From: Phorcus lineatus
Taxonomy: Eukaryota > Mollusca > Gastropoda > Trochida > Trochidae
NCBI GenBank assembly: GCA_921293015.1
Contig: OV121081.1
Span: 51,919,877-51,983,876 of the forward strand
DNA length: 64,000 bases
Direction: 5' to 3'
In this document: positions 38,711 through 61,235 of the stretch, piece by piece
How the letters are laid out: each line of letters begins with the position of its first letter
Position numbering within the stretch: the stretch's first letter is position 1
Program-made: the position numbers and the translations under genes
The notes under the pieces: generated by a model
Seen by the model: only the letters and a program-made list of their open reading frames with translations
The model's database searches: none
What the model was told of the DNA's origin: nothing

Positions 38711-39980
38711 TTGGGTGATCAGTATTTATGGTAATCAGTTTTTAAAACAATATAATAAATCATGGATATCATGCTATGAGTCATGGGCTGACTAGTCAAT
38801 GACAATTTTCTGTTTAAGAGTTTTTGTATGAAGGGTTGTCAGTCAAAGTTAACAGTAATTTATGAAGTTGTGGAATGTTAGGCATAAATCTAAAAGGACC
38901 TCTGTATTTTTAAAATAAGTTTTCTGAAATCTTTATTTCGGTACTGAAGAGGCCTCAGGCGTATAGTACGTATACAGAAGTAGTTGGGATTTACATAAGT
39001 TAACACTATAGTGATATGACATATGTTCTGTACTTCATTGCATTGTAGATGTACATAGCCAGAACTTTTATAAGGACAAAGCAATACAAATGTAGATGAA
39101 CTATTTCCCCGACAGAAGCAATATTTCGTTCTCAGATATGAATACATGCATGTCGGGCATGTATTCAGGCGACAGTTACAAAGAAACTAGATTGTAAATC
39201 AAAATTCACGTTTAAAAGATTGAAACTAGATTGTAAATTGAAGTTTAAAGATACAATAAAGATGTTATAGAAACATTTTGAAATATGATATATAATATAT
39301 AATGCGAATGCAATTTGTAGATACAGCTACATGTACCAATTATTTAAAATAATAGCATCATGATAACAACTTTGTCAAAATGACAATTTATTTCACTACG
39401 ATGGCAAATCAATGGCTCATACGTCAGAAAAAAATAACGTAATCTTCGTATCTGAAAGGATTGTCTTATTGAAGGCAAAAAATATTCTATCAGGTACTGA
39501 ATAAAAGCAACACTAAATGTAGACATACCAGCGTGAGTAAGTTTGTGTTGTGAGCAGAAAATATTTCCAGCATGGTCACCTCTTGCCCTAGTAAACAATG
39601 AATAACTTTTCATGACTGTTTTTTTTCTTTAACCCTATAAAATAAAAAAAAATTCTAATGGAAGATAATTAGAAGGTTTAAGAATATTCAACCGAATTGT
39701 CAAGATTGTAATCTCGATAGTATGTATATAAAGAGGAGGAGAACATCAACTGTTCACATGAATTTTAAGACATGTTTACACAGCTTAGGTACACTTACAT
39801 AAGTACGTTTCAACAAAATTGTGATGGACTTTAATCCCCTGATACAGAGTCCAAGCAAGCAGCACGTGCATTATATTTCTGCACGTGATTTGCGAGTTTT
39901 TGATTGGCTTGGACCAAGAATACCCTTATTGACCACTCAGTCGGTGTCACTTTCACTCTGACTGACCAGCAAGTGGACTA
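38711..39980. other. Intergenic, one short duplication
   Basis: No gene recognised. A short direct duplication, gaaactagattgtaaat, occurs twice within 39184-39240. Confidence 0.35.
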
Positions 39981-40023
39981 ATGATGGCCAACAAATCGGA
40001 CAGCACAGTATGTGGCATTTGTG
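39981..40023 (+). CDS. Possible first coding exon, RING/B-box type
   Basis: ATGATGGCC start, encoding MMANKSDSTVCGIC, followed by a possible donor G|GTATAT at 40024. The start resembles the N-termini of molluscan B-box/TRIM-like proteins, which often open with a short polar run followed by C-G-x-C. A CACGTG E-box lies about 120 bases upstream. No following exon with the expected Cys/His pattern was found before 42373. Chance is a real alternative. Confidence 0.15.
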
Positions 40024-41929
40024 GTATATAACGTTGATTAATTGTGACTCATGTAATGTGTCTGCTTGTGTTTGGGCTGTCTGTACTTAAACATACTTCA
40101 TTCATTATGAGCAACTGTTCAGCTTGTAAAATCTCCAACCTCATCATCATCATTATACAGCTTGTCTTCTCTTTATAAAATGTTACTCTAAACATTATAA
40201 GACTTGTGCAGCTTTAATTTGTTGTCTGTTTTTTTATACGTATGAGGGGTCGTTTCAAAATATCAACACGCAATTTCTTTCACTTTGAATTGATTATGTT
40301 CGGCTAATTGGGTGTGTTGTGTTTCAAATCCGTTGCAACACCTAATTCACGTCACTTCTGTAATATTATGTCTCATTTGTGTTCAAACTTCTCACATTCA
40401 TCGTCAGTGGAGTTGTCTTGGACATATTTTCATACAAGAAGAACATTGGGGGTCTTCTCAAAACATTTGTTGTCTTTCATGTTAACGTTATGTGCGTTTA
40501 TACGAAGGCAATAATATTCAGAAATGTCACTTTCTCATTTTTGTTTATTTGGACATTCCTTCATATCAATGTTAACATAAAGCTATAAAAAAGACATACA
40601 TGTCTAATTACGTATAAGAAATGAAATATAAGCACTTGCGACATATAATAATTACTTGTTCAAGACTAAACAAGGTTATAGTATGAATAAAGTTAGATTT
40701 GCAATACTGGTATCCAATTAAACTTATTCAATCTTATTTAAAAAAACTCGAAATATAACTGCAGCTGGTTCCTCAGGAATTCTTATTTCAATCTCATTAT
40801 TTTAAAGCTCTTATTCTCCAAAATGTAATAAACAACTATAAAAAAGAGAAAAAACTTAAACATTTCGCTTTCAATTTCCTAACACTTTCAATTTCTTTTA
40901 CCTTGTTACATGACCTAAAAAACATCTGAGAAACGTCCGAGACGAAATTGGATTTTTCACTTCTGTTCCAAGCTAGACATTTTAATGTCATATCGATGAT
41001 ATTTGCATACTTCACCATTGAGAAGATGTAAAAAGGTCCGATCATATTTAATGACTTATAAAATATAAATAGAATATAAATAGATATAAATACAGACTTG
41101 ATGCTTCTGCATCACCAATATCGTAACGTTTATAATAAGAGAAAATTATAACTAGGAATAGCGTATGCATTTCAACATGATAAACACATAAAGACGGACC
41201 GATGCAAGGTGGATTTAAAGATGGGATTCATTAGATTTGACTCACGCTATTATAATCTTTCATTGCATTTATTGATGTTTAGAATTGGTCTAAGCTGTGG
41301 ATTTGACACAAAGTATTTGCCCTCCCTCCATAAGAGTAAACAAAGCCTCTAATGATACCAATTATCATGGAACTGTTACCCTCATCTAAGTTTTGTTTTA
41401 GAAAAATACGACAAGCGGTTGTTTTAAGATTCATAAGAACGCACCAACAGCTCATTTATGCATAAACGAAATGTTCTAAAATTGACAATGAGTATCTTTC
41501 ATAAATTATATTTTGGCATTGATGGGTTGCTTAAGATCATATGTACTGATATGAGTTCAAATCAACTCATTCATATCCCAAAATGTAGAAAAAGAATTAC
41601 TTGTTTTCATTAAACTATAATGAAGCAAATGTGAAGTATGAGGTATGTCGGCCTCTCTTTATTACAACATGTTCATATCCTTTAAAGGGCTTATAAGCAA
41701 AGTCACAGCACATATTTTACACATGTGCTCTTAAACAGAGTAGCCATCCTGTTTAAAGGGTTATGATATCTGTCAAATTCACCATAAATAAATATTTATC
41801 TCCCCCCATTGGGCCTCTTGCCCAAAAAAAAACATATTCATAGAAGTATGGTATGATTTCAAGTCAAAATCAATAATCAAACATTTGGATTATTGGATTT
41901 GATTGTTATAAAGGAAACACCCATTTTAG
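40024..41929. other. Intergenic, nothing recognised
   Basis: A+T-rich; short ORFs only. Confidence 0.3.
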
Positions 41930-42172
41930 TCTTACCTTTGAGTTATTGGCGAGCGCCAATCGCTGTAGGCGTCAATATCCGGTTTTCGATGGTAAAAAAC
42001 CCCTACCCCAATCTTGACTGAAACGTTGAATTTTCACTTAACCAAACACCATTAGAAGGTATTTTTCAGTACTTGAGTTAATATTCAGTCAGTACTTCTT
42101 GATAAGATTACAGTATTGACAACGTTTAACAAATTTAACCTCAACATCATTCTCTGTCACTTTAATATGATC
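41930..42172. mobile_element. MITE family B, truncated copy 4
   Basis: Contains the core in reverse orientation (tatccggttttcgatggt) near 41980 and ends with CATTCTCTGTCACTTTAA, the family B terminus. The left end is missing. It lies about 200 bases upstream of the homeobox start codon. Confidence 0.55.
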
Positions 42173-42372
42173 AGTATCAAGTAACTAGTAGGTTCTTCAA
42201 GTGAATAGATACTTTGGATTCAAGTTTTGATGAACAAAGTGTGTGTACTGATAAGAAAAATGACCAAAAAAAGGATATGCGTTTGTCTAGCAGTCGTTGA
42301 AACCATACCGCCATTTAGTAGATGAAGAACGTGAAATGGCATTGTTTTTAGAAAAAGGTGATCCATGTTTAT

Positions 42373-44180
42373 ATGAAATACTTTCAGCCCTTCTCCATAT
42401 CGTTCCTGATGAAACCAGATGAATGTGAGCACGTGACTCCCCCCAATCTGACCCCGCCCCCATGCTTCCTGGACGGTAGTCTCACTTCTCTGCTATCCCA
42501 GGACATCACCAGACTCCCTGATATCTCGCACTTGCAGGAAAACGGGAAAGGTAAATTTAGTCTATGGTGTATTTTTAAAAAAGACGTTTAATTTATTCGT
42601 TTTTGTTTGGCACAGTAAAATTTAGATGTGTTAATGATGACCTAAACTTTAATAAAGACTCCCATTCTATACACAGTCAAAGGGCTGACTAGGGAAAGGT
42701 GGGCCTGGGTATTTTCAATGTTTTTAGACGGAATGGTTCCGACGATTGTTCAGATATTGAATATCAGCAACGTGAAATTATTCAGTATAAATCGTTTCAA
42801 TAATTTTCAGAAGACGATACGTACAGCGAGTCGGCCATTTCTCCTCCACCAACTCCTATTTCGTCCGAGGCGGAACCGTCCCCTGACAAACGGAGTTCCC
42901 TCCCATTACAGGTGAAGCCAACCTTGACCTACACAGACCTGTCCCTCTCAACTCTTACACCAGTGCCACCAAGACCACCTTTCCCACTTGATTTTCTACT
43001 TGGCTCGTCTCAGCATCAGCATTCGCATCATCATCAGCAGCATCAAGCTATTCAACACCAGAACTGGCTTCAGAATCAGCAGCAGCAGATACATCATCAT
43101 CATCAGAGTCATGACGTTAAACAGTCTCAGCACTCTAATACGACATCAAGGCAACCAGACACTTCAGCGAAAGGAAACGTTGAAAATCACGTTCCCTTAA
43201 AAAAGAACAGAGCACCAAATTCAAAAACACAGACTGCAAAGACAGAGAGTGCAACGTCGCCTGATGACAATGGTTCTCGTGGGAAAAGGAACAGGATCAA
43301 CTTCACGGCCAACCAACTGAGAAAGCTAGAAAAGGTGTTCCAGACCACGCCCTATCCTGAACCACACCTCTACGAATCCTTGGCTGATGAACTCTCTCTC
43401 AAGCCGAAAAATCTTAAGGTAAAGGTATTGGTTCTGTGAGAAAAATGATTTTACAAGAATTTGTCCGAGGAAAATTTACATAACTCTGAGCCATATAAAA
43501 ATCGTGAATGAAAGGCCTTTTCTTCCCTAATATTGTTATATGACAGTCTCGTCTATTCATCAAAATTATTCATGTATTTTCAGACTTGGTTCCAAAACAA
43601 GCGTGCGCGGAATAAGAAACAGAAGCTTCAGGAAACAGGTGGAAACTCAAATTGCAAACCGGAAGTGCTTTCTTATATGTCCCCCTTCCCAACTTCAATG
43701 TCATCTGCCCTTCCCCAGTATACCTATAACATGGCAGGCGGCTTGATGCCCCCTCCGACCCACTCAAGCACGCTCATCACTCCCCCTCCCTCCCCTCAGA
43801 TGCTCAAACACCCTCTCAATATCTTTCCTCCTCCAAACATGTCCGTTAGGGCATCGTCTGTTTCCCCACCACCGATGAATTCATTTTTAACATCATCTGA
43901 CGCAAGGACTGCCAAGTACCACATATCACCCCCTGTTCCCCGAACCCTGAGTCCTGTTCTATCCACCCCAGACATACGGGGTTCCGGACACTACCCTCAG
44001 CCAGGACAAAATACCCCAAGGTTTGTACATCCCTCCTTCCCGTACCCTGGATTTTACCACGACAGACTCTCCCATGCTGAATACAGAGAATTACATGAAC
44101 CAGTTCATCCAGAAACACCCCACGTGTATCCTTCCATGTTATCAGCTTTGGAGAAACTGTGTTCATCTTTGCCCCTATAA
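42373..44180 (+). CDS. Divergent homeodomain transcription factor
   Basis: Three exons, 42373-42550, 42811-43418 and 43584-44180 (phases 1 and 0), give 460 aa. Near the N-terminus is FSISFLM, an eh1-like motif of the type that recruits Groucho/TLE corepressors. A His/Gln-rich stretch is encoded at about 43010-43110. The 60-residue homeodomain spans the exon 2/3 junction: RNRINFTANQLRKLEKVFQ, PYPEPHLYESLADELSLK, then TWFQNKRARNKKQK. Leu16, Phe20, Trp48, Phe49, Asn51 and Arg53 are intact and there is no inserted loop. Gln50 and Thr47 occur with the rarer Lys52. The intron falls between homeodomain positions 46 and 47, as in many PRD-class genes. The C-terminus is rich in Pro, Ser and His. I cannot place it in a named family; a lineage-specific PRD-like gene is the best guess. 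The start could be earlier if ctttcag at 42381 is a real acceptor. Confidence 0.87.
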
Positions 44181-44234
44181 CTAGTGCCATGTGTCAAATG
44201 TTGAGATGGCTTGACCCGCACGTGCTAATCAGAG

Positions 44235-44622
44235 GACGTCGTTGTCACTAGCAGTATGATTGGATGTCGTTGTCACTTCTAGTATAATTGAATGTCGTTG
44301 TCACTACTAGTATAATTCGATGTCGTTGTAACTACTAGTATACTTGGATGTCGTTGTCTCTACTAGTATAATTGAATGTCGTTGTCACTACTAGTATAAT
44401 TGGATGTCGTTGTCGCTACTAGTATAATTGGATGTCGTGTTACTACTAGTATAGTTGGATGTCGTGTTACTACTAGTATAGTTGGATGTCGTTGTCATAA
44501 CTAGTATACTTGGATGTCGTTGACACTACTAGTATAATTGGACGTCGTTGTCGCTACTAGTATAATTGTATGTCGTGTTACTACTAGTATAGTTGGATGT
44601 CGTTGTCACTACGAGTATAATT
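44235..44622. repeat. 28-bp minisatellite, 14 copies
   Basis: Tandem units of 27-28 bp with the form GATGTCGTTGTCACTACTAG followed by TATAATTG. Fourteen copies are countable: eleven of 28 bp and three of 27 bp (GTCGTGTTACT variant). Almost every unit keeps the ACTAGT palindrome. The array begins 55 bases after the homeobox stop codon, so it lies in the 3' UTR. Confidence 0.95.
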
Positions 44623-45328
44623 ATGTTAAAAATCTTTAATCGATTGAAAAAGTCACTCAATGCTGTTCATAATGCTTGTATCAAAATTCTTGATCTGATA
44701 TGATCTTGTCTGACAACATTTGGATACATTGTGACTAATTTGATATGAAAAGGTAAAAGTTAATTTAAATTTAATTCAATATGTTGATGCGTTTTATTTG
44801 TAATTATTTTGCTAGACTATACTGGAGAGGAATTGATATTTGCTGGATTGCCAAAATAGTGATGACCATACCATGTATTGTAATTTTAAACCTTTTCGTT
44901 GGTTAAGTTTGTTGAAGTGACTGTTTCAAGAATAAGTGTAATTTTCTGAACGATAAATTAAAAGAATATTATCGTTATTTCAACGCAACATTTTTGCGAA
45001 TTTGCTCCATTTAGTTCTGGTATGAAAAGGTTGTTCTATTAACATTAATTCTGTGTCGGTTGTGTGTTCATGTCTATTTTTGTCTTGTACAAAATCTTGA
45101 GTGCTAAAATATTGTGATAGTCTGTAGTATCACAGATGCAGTTGTGATATATTGAGTGCAATTCCTAGAAACATTTTATGATATTTCATGTGATACTGGA
45201 TCAGATGTGATGTCTCTGTTTTGTCAATCGGACCAAAAACCAAATTGTACAGCATTCTGTGATTTGTGTTTATATTTGCAATTTGTATATACTATTTTTA
45301 TCATGTCTCCTGTTACTTGTTGCATTTT

Positions 45329-45334
45329 AATAAA
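45329..45334 (+). terminator. Possible polyadenylation signal, homeobox gene
   Basis: AATAAA about 1.15 kb after the homeobox stop. If used, the minisatellite is transcribed in the 3' UTR. The earlier sequence lacks an equally clear hexamer. Confidence 0.4.
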
Positions 45335-45467
45335 ATATCTAAAAACCATTTTTACTTTCTTACTTGATAGATGGTTATAAGCTTGACAGTCAATGATGTA
45401 AGTTGAATCTGTGCGATTTCATGAGACCTTTTGCCCCTTTTCGACATGTTACTATCAGTTTTTGCAT

Positions 45468-45496
45468 GGATGATGATGATGATGATGATGATGATA
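45468..45496. repeat. (GAT)n microsatellite
   Basis: About nine GAT triplets. The following ~60 bases (ttatattgcactgg..., gagcatgctcaaagc) have the look of a dispersed SINE-like repeat, but no ends could be set. Confidence 0.95.
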
Positions 45497-46408
45497 CTTA
45501 TATTGCACTGGACTCCACACCACAAAGGAGCATGCTCAAAGCCAACACACAATAGTACCCTGGTGTAAGGACAAACACTCCTTCTTTTTTCACAATCTCA
45601 ACTCCTTAGGAGGATGGTCAGGATGGTCAGGATGGTCAGTTGAGGATATGGTCATCACCAAGACAGCCTCCAACTCTACCATTGTTCGACAGATGTTTCT
45701 CTTCGGCGTATTAAGTACCTTTATCTTTTGAGGTTTAACATATGAAAAAGCTATTTTGTTTGAGTAGAAACGCGAAGCTATTCAATTTCTCTTACTTCTA
45801 TGTGACACAAGTCAGCCATGACTCAGAGTTCAGTATTTCGTAAATATAAAAATAGACTGCATATCTCTCGATATAACAAACTATTTACACTGAAGCAATC
45901 TATATTTTAAGTTGTTAGGAAACTGTACACTTTCACGTTATAAAGTTAATTAACTAATTGACATGACGGAATCGATGCATGAACTCAGCAATATTGACAA
46001 TTTTCAAATCTTGCATACAAATTGACCAATAAGTATTATAACGGCAGTCGCTCTGTTAATGCGCCAGCAATACTTGGTGAGTGAAAGAATTTGTTCAAGT
46101 CACAGATTACAAAATTCTTATTTTTTTTAGTTTATGCCCTCTTCCTGTAATCCATTTTAAAGTCTCCCCTGGTAAATTTAGATATCCTTTGACAAATGCA
46201 ACAACAAATTGGTATAGAAGGAACGGCCTCAGAGAGATAACGTTGAGGGGCTGTTCACTCTGCAGGAGACCTTTAGCGGCAATAATTCATGTTGTCATGA
46301 AGGTTTCAGCAAATAATGACTTACTTTCTTCTTTTCCTGTTTTCTGTAATCAGCCAATGTCAGTAAATGTTTGGATTCACCTTTACTTATCGTAAACTGC
46401 TGTTACAC
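45497..46408. other. Intergenic, nothing firm
   Basis: Contains a short 10-bp tandem motif (ggatggtcag, three copies, near 45611-45640). The ORF at 46081-46395 resembles nothing known. Confidence 0.3.
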
Positions 46409-46760
46409 TTTAAAGTGACACAGAGTAGGTTTAATGAATTTTAATGTGGCTTTAGTAAGAGCCAAAATACCTGAGAGAAGTTAAAATAGCCTCCCTAGAC
46501 TTGCATCTTTATCTCTAATATGTCAAAATTATGATATATTCTTGTTTTCAACGATAACCGGAAACGGTCCAATAAGAATTCGAAAGATGTGTCTAATTAA
46601 AGTCGTTTTTAGTTAAATGATCTACTTAAGACTATAAACTAATGTTTGTTTTAGTGTCTGTTGTAAATAAGTTTCCGAATTTACGTTTGAGTCATTGGCG
46701 CGCGCCACTGTACGGTTTTCGATCACAAATCCCATTTATTGTCGTTACAATAACTGATAA
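46409..46760. mobile_element. MITE family B, copy 3 (right end lost)
   Basis: Starts TTTAAAGTGACACAGAGTAG and carries the core ACTGTACGGTTTTCGATCAC near 46707. It follows the copy at 28290 closely until about 46740, where similarity stops. Confidence 0.7.
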
Positions 46761-46779
46761 GCATTAGGAATATGATTTT

Positions 46780-47150
46780 CCGAAACAGGCTTCTTTGTCT
46801 CTTGCTTATGGAAAAGAAGATGAAAGTAGTTTTTTAGAGGTTGTGGTCCCTTTGGCCCTTAATACGGGTCAGAGAATCATTTAGTAAATTATTATCAGCA
46901 CTAGCTGAGAAGTCTGTTTGTGAGGGCTTTGGCCTCTTGCTTCTTGCAGAGAAGATGAAAATAGGATTTTAGGGCGTGATCGCTGGGGCCCTTATTGAGG
47001 GTCACAGGTTTTTAGGGCATGGTCCCTTCGGCCCTCTTAAAGGCAACAGGGTCAACATATCTATTAATTAAAAACCTCATTAATCAAAATGTTTGTAAAC
47101 AAGATTTCAGATTTCCTGAATCAATCGTTCTGAAGAAGATGATGAAACTA
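46780..47150. repeat. ~130-bp tandem repeat, block 2
   Basis: About three diverged units of the family at 37550-37965, with ctcttgcttct.gcagagaagatgaaa, ggcccttattgagggtcacagg and gtaaacaagatttcag. It directly follows the truncated MITE. Confidence 0.65.
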
Positions 47151-48079
47151 TGAAAAGTGTACTGACGGACAGGCTAGATGAGCTAATAATATAAGTATAT
47201 CAGAAGGTACATGTACTAGTATCTTCAAGAACAATCAGTTAGAGATCAAAGAAATGAAAGGACTTGTGTGATTGTAACACAAATTTTATTTTCTTATTTG
47301 TGAACAATGTTCAAAATATAGTGGCATATTCAAGCTCACAATACTTACATGTTAAAAAACGTAGAGTGCATAGAGGAAAGAATGAATTAGATGGTTGTTC
47401 TGGGATATCTCAAATCTAGTCAAAATCAATCTAAACACCAAATGTTTACTTAAAACTGATCCCAAAACCGTAATATCACCAATTAATGCTTGTTGATTAA
47501 ATAAGAACTGAACAAGAAGTTCAATTAAGTGTCCACATAAATTCACCATATGAATAAATTTCTCACAACATACTGAACATAACCAAGCTCTCTACCTCAA
47601 TCATGGGGGGGGGGGGGGGGGGGGAAATAACTTAAAAACAAAAACAATTGATTGATTATTCTAAGTAAAACTTACTGATTAGTACACAAAATTATGGGGT
47701 TTTTTCTTCTTCGAATAATGACATATATGGAAATCCTTTTTGACGTGATGGTAGAGAGTTAGGTTTTCCAATGTTCCCAAGTCAAAATCCCTTAACCTTC
47801 TATCACAGATATGCAGCCAGAGCTCTTGAAACACTTGTTCAGCAATTTCCAACAACAAATTATTTGTATCTGGACGTTACCTTTATCAAATTGTCCAGGT
47901 GAATGTTAAAACAACTGTTGCAAGAGCCCACTAATCTTAGTCACAAATTGAGACTTGTATTGCGAGCTCCAATTGACATTCTCTCAAATAGGACTTTACT
48001 CAAGTCATATCCTCAATGTAACCTGTTGTGATTCACATGTAGTCCTTATTTCTGAAAACACCTACCAAAGATAACGTCA
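47151..48079. other. Intergenic, nothing recognised
   Basis: A+T-rich sequence apart from the poly-G run at 47605-47624; no coding motif seen. Confidence 0.3.
47605..47624 (+). repeat. 20-bp homopolymer G run
   Basis: Twenty consecutive G bases in A+T-rich surroundings. Length is likely to vary between alleles or to be an assembly estimate. Confidence 0.95.
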
Positions 48080-48235
48080 AGGCTGCTAGTATTACTGCAA
48101 TGCACTGCGTATTGTGGTGAAACATGCGAGCATCGGCTTGAACTAGCAAAATATGGGTTGAACTGCTCTTAAGTTGTCGAGCCCCTGGTAGGAGATGCAC
48201 AAAAACAATTGACTGTAACCAATCAGGATTCCGTC
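48080..48235 (-). mobile_element. tRNA-derived SINE fragment
   Basis: Shares ggctgctagtattac, gcgagcatcggcttgaacta and gccgagcccctggt-like sequence with the full-length SINE at 61824. It has internal deletions and lacks most of the tRNA-like head. Confidence 0.65.
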
Positions 48236-49147
48236 TTGGGAAAAGAAGAAAATCCTTGAATACTACTAAGGTTATATTAGAAGATATGACTTGAGAAGAT
48301 TCTATGTGGAGATCATGGATTAATTTACTTTTAACTTTCTTGCTTGTAAAATCCAACAACTGTAACGAGGTAAATAATCCCTTGTGAAAACCACCCTGGA
48401 AATACCAGTAGGTTAACTTACTGCGTGCAGCAATGCAAGTTAAAGCAAAACGCAACATAGTGGCAAGCTTAAGTACAATTATCAACAAGCAATATCATCA
48501 ATGTTTCTTAATCATATTGAGCAAAATCTTGCTGTTAAGAGACTAAAAGAAAGCTGAGCAAGAAATATATTTTGTTCCAACTTAAAATGATTGCTTCTAA
48601 AAGCAGACATTCAACAATTTTAGAGAAATACAGATGTTCTGTGAAATAGATGCATTCACAACCAGGACAAGAAAATGTACATTAAAGAGCTAAATGGGAT
48701 AAATAAACGAAAACTACAGGAATGATGCTCTTACCCATGAAGTAAAAAGGAAATAAATGTGAATCCTAGCAAAATCATTCAAACTATCAATATCATTGTA
48801 AAGCCAACATATCACAATAAATAACATGATGCCCTGGTTCCCTGTAACAGGGGAACGCGGAAATGATTGCAATATCTAAAAGTACATTTCAGATACCTGA
48901 TGACCATACATGAAAAGTGACAAAATATACATACAGTAGTTACCATGGTTACATGACAATGGTGAGTATAACAGGCATAACAAGTGACCATTTCCATGCA
49001 TATCTACAAATTGTCCTCTTTATGGAAGGAACATCTGTACAAATAGTTGTCATGAGATCCAAGATTGTTCCATCTCATGTCAATGTCAAGGCTTCATATT
49101 AATATAATCTTGAGGCCTTTCTTACTCCATCTCACTGTAAGGAATCA
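48236..49147. other. Intergenic, nothing recognised
   Basis: No gene or repeat identified. Confidence 0.3.
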
Positions 49148-49622
49148 TTAAAGAGCCACTCCGTGAGTTGTTGGAGTCATATATGCCAAACTAACTCAAT
49201 GGTGTCATTTGATCGCGAAGTATCGACTGTTACCAAAAAGACACATTTCAAAGCTTATTGTATTCTTACAGTGACAACATGAAGGTAGAACGTCGCATAT
49301 TATGATCGAAAACCGGACAGTGGCGCGCATCAATTAGTCAGACGTAATTTTGGAGACTTATCTAAAACAGCCAGGAGGGCAGTTAGGAGTTGATAGTGTT
49401 TGTTAGGTTATATAACTAGTATCCATGTATAATGGATGTGATATCTACACATTTGTGCATTTATAAGGCTGTTTTTATAATTTCATGGAAAACCAGTATT
49501 TGTCATAAAGTCTTTTGGACATGAAAAGTTAAGATGTTTTGAGTTAATATCACCACATATGGCATTAAGGTTTGTATCAAAGGTAAATAATATGTTATGA
49601 AAATCACGGAGTGGCTCTTTAA
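49148..49622. mobile_element. MITE family A, copy 2
   Basis: About 475 bp between TTAAAGAGCCACTCCGTGAG and TCACGGAGTGGCTCTTTAA. It aligns end to end with 17068-17547 with few differences. The core GAAAACCGGACAGTGGCGCG lies near 49309. It sits about 1 kb beyond the NKAIN stop codon. Confidence 0.9.
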
Positions 49623-50626
49623 TTTGGCTTCCAACTGTTTCAAGAATATTGTTTTAGGTCAGAAACTTTAAAAGTGTTTGTGGTGAATTGTGGTAGAAAA
49701 AAGCTCTGTGGTTATCGGGTGGGTGAATTTAGAATTAACACACTTTTTCACAAAAAAATTTATATAAATTCTGTAATTCTGGAAGACTGCAAGTCATTTT
49801 AACTTTTCTTAAGAAGTAAGTGCAAGCCTTTAAGTTTTAACATATGAAATCATATCATTTGTTAACATCCATAGTATACTGACAAAAGGTTTTGCGACTG
49901 GTCCTTAACTGATAGTTGTGTGTATAAGTTAAGATAGGGTAGTTCATAATTTCCTCTTGCTAGTTTCACATATGTACTATTCAATGGAAAATATTAATTA
50001 AAATCTAAAGTTGTTAAACTTAAAAAGTGTTAGAACATGTCTACTGCTTAACACATAATACTCATAAAATACTTTTAAGAATGTTATGAACAAGGTTGTA
50101 AGTTTGGAATGCTGTTTCACAGTAAAGAAAGATAGCCTGCTTGAACAAATGCAGACTCACACAAAGTGTTAATGTCTACCGTTAAGAAAAAATGTCTTCA
50201 ATGACATATTGCAAACCTAATGCAAGAACCCAAGCATGAAAATCAGATATGAAGTGTCAAGTACATAGTTAGTAGGAATTACAATCGGCATCCATGAATT
50301 GCCTAAATCTATAACAATGAATCTATTTCCTAGTAGAGAGAGCACAAAGCAAATGAAAGAAACATTTCCTTAGACGATGGCCCCACAATATCCACCAGTT
50401 TCACATTGACAGTTCTGGAGTTTTGCTCTTCAAGAGTCATGAATTTTCCATGTGATTTATTTCTGCACCACAACACATTATATACAACTGACAGCACAGG
50501 AATAAATCATAGACCATAAATCTTCCATTCAGTCCAGCACAACGAATATTTTGATCATGACCATGAACATTGCACACATTCAAGACATGCACAAAAGGTG
50601 AAGCACATAACCATCTCCATGACAAT
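49623..50626. other. Downstream of NKAIN, probable 3' UTR
   Basis: No coding region. The right part, next to the stop codon at 50627, should be NKAIN 3' UTR. Confidence 0.35.
50457..50462 (-). terminator. Possible NKAIN polyadenylation signal
   Basis: AATAAA on the minus strand about 165 bases after the stop codon of the spliced isoform. Confidence 0.35.

Positions 50627-61235
<10,609 letters not shown>

Noticed and set aside
43419-43439. Later donor (AAGGTAAAG|GTATTG) for homeobox exon 2
   Set aside because: It would insert residues between homeodomain positions 46 and 47; the donor after 43418 restores a standard 60-residue domain.
44235-44622. CRISPR-like array
   Set aside because: The 28-bp units are directly adjacent with no unique spacers; it is a minisatellite in an animal 3' UTR.
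46081-46395. 104-codon ORF
   Set aside because: No family resemblance, no splice partners, and composition like translated non-coding DNA.
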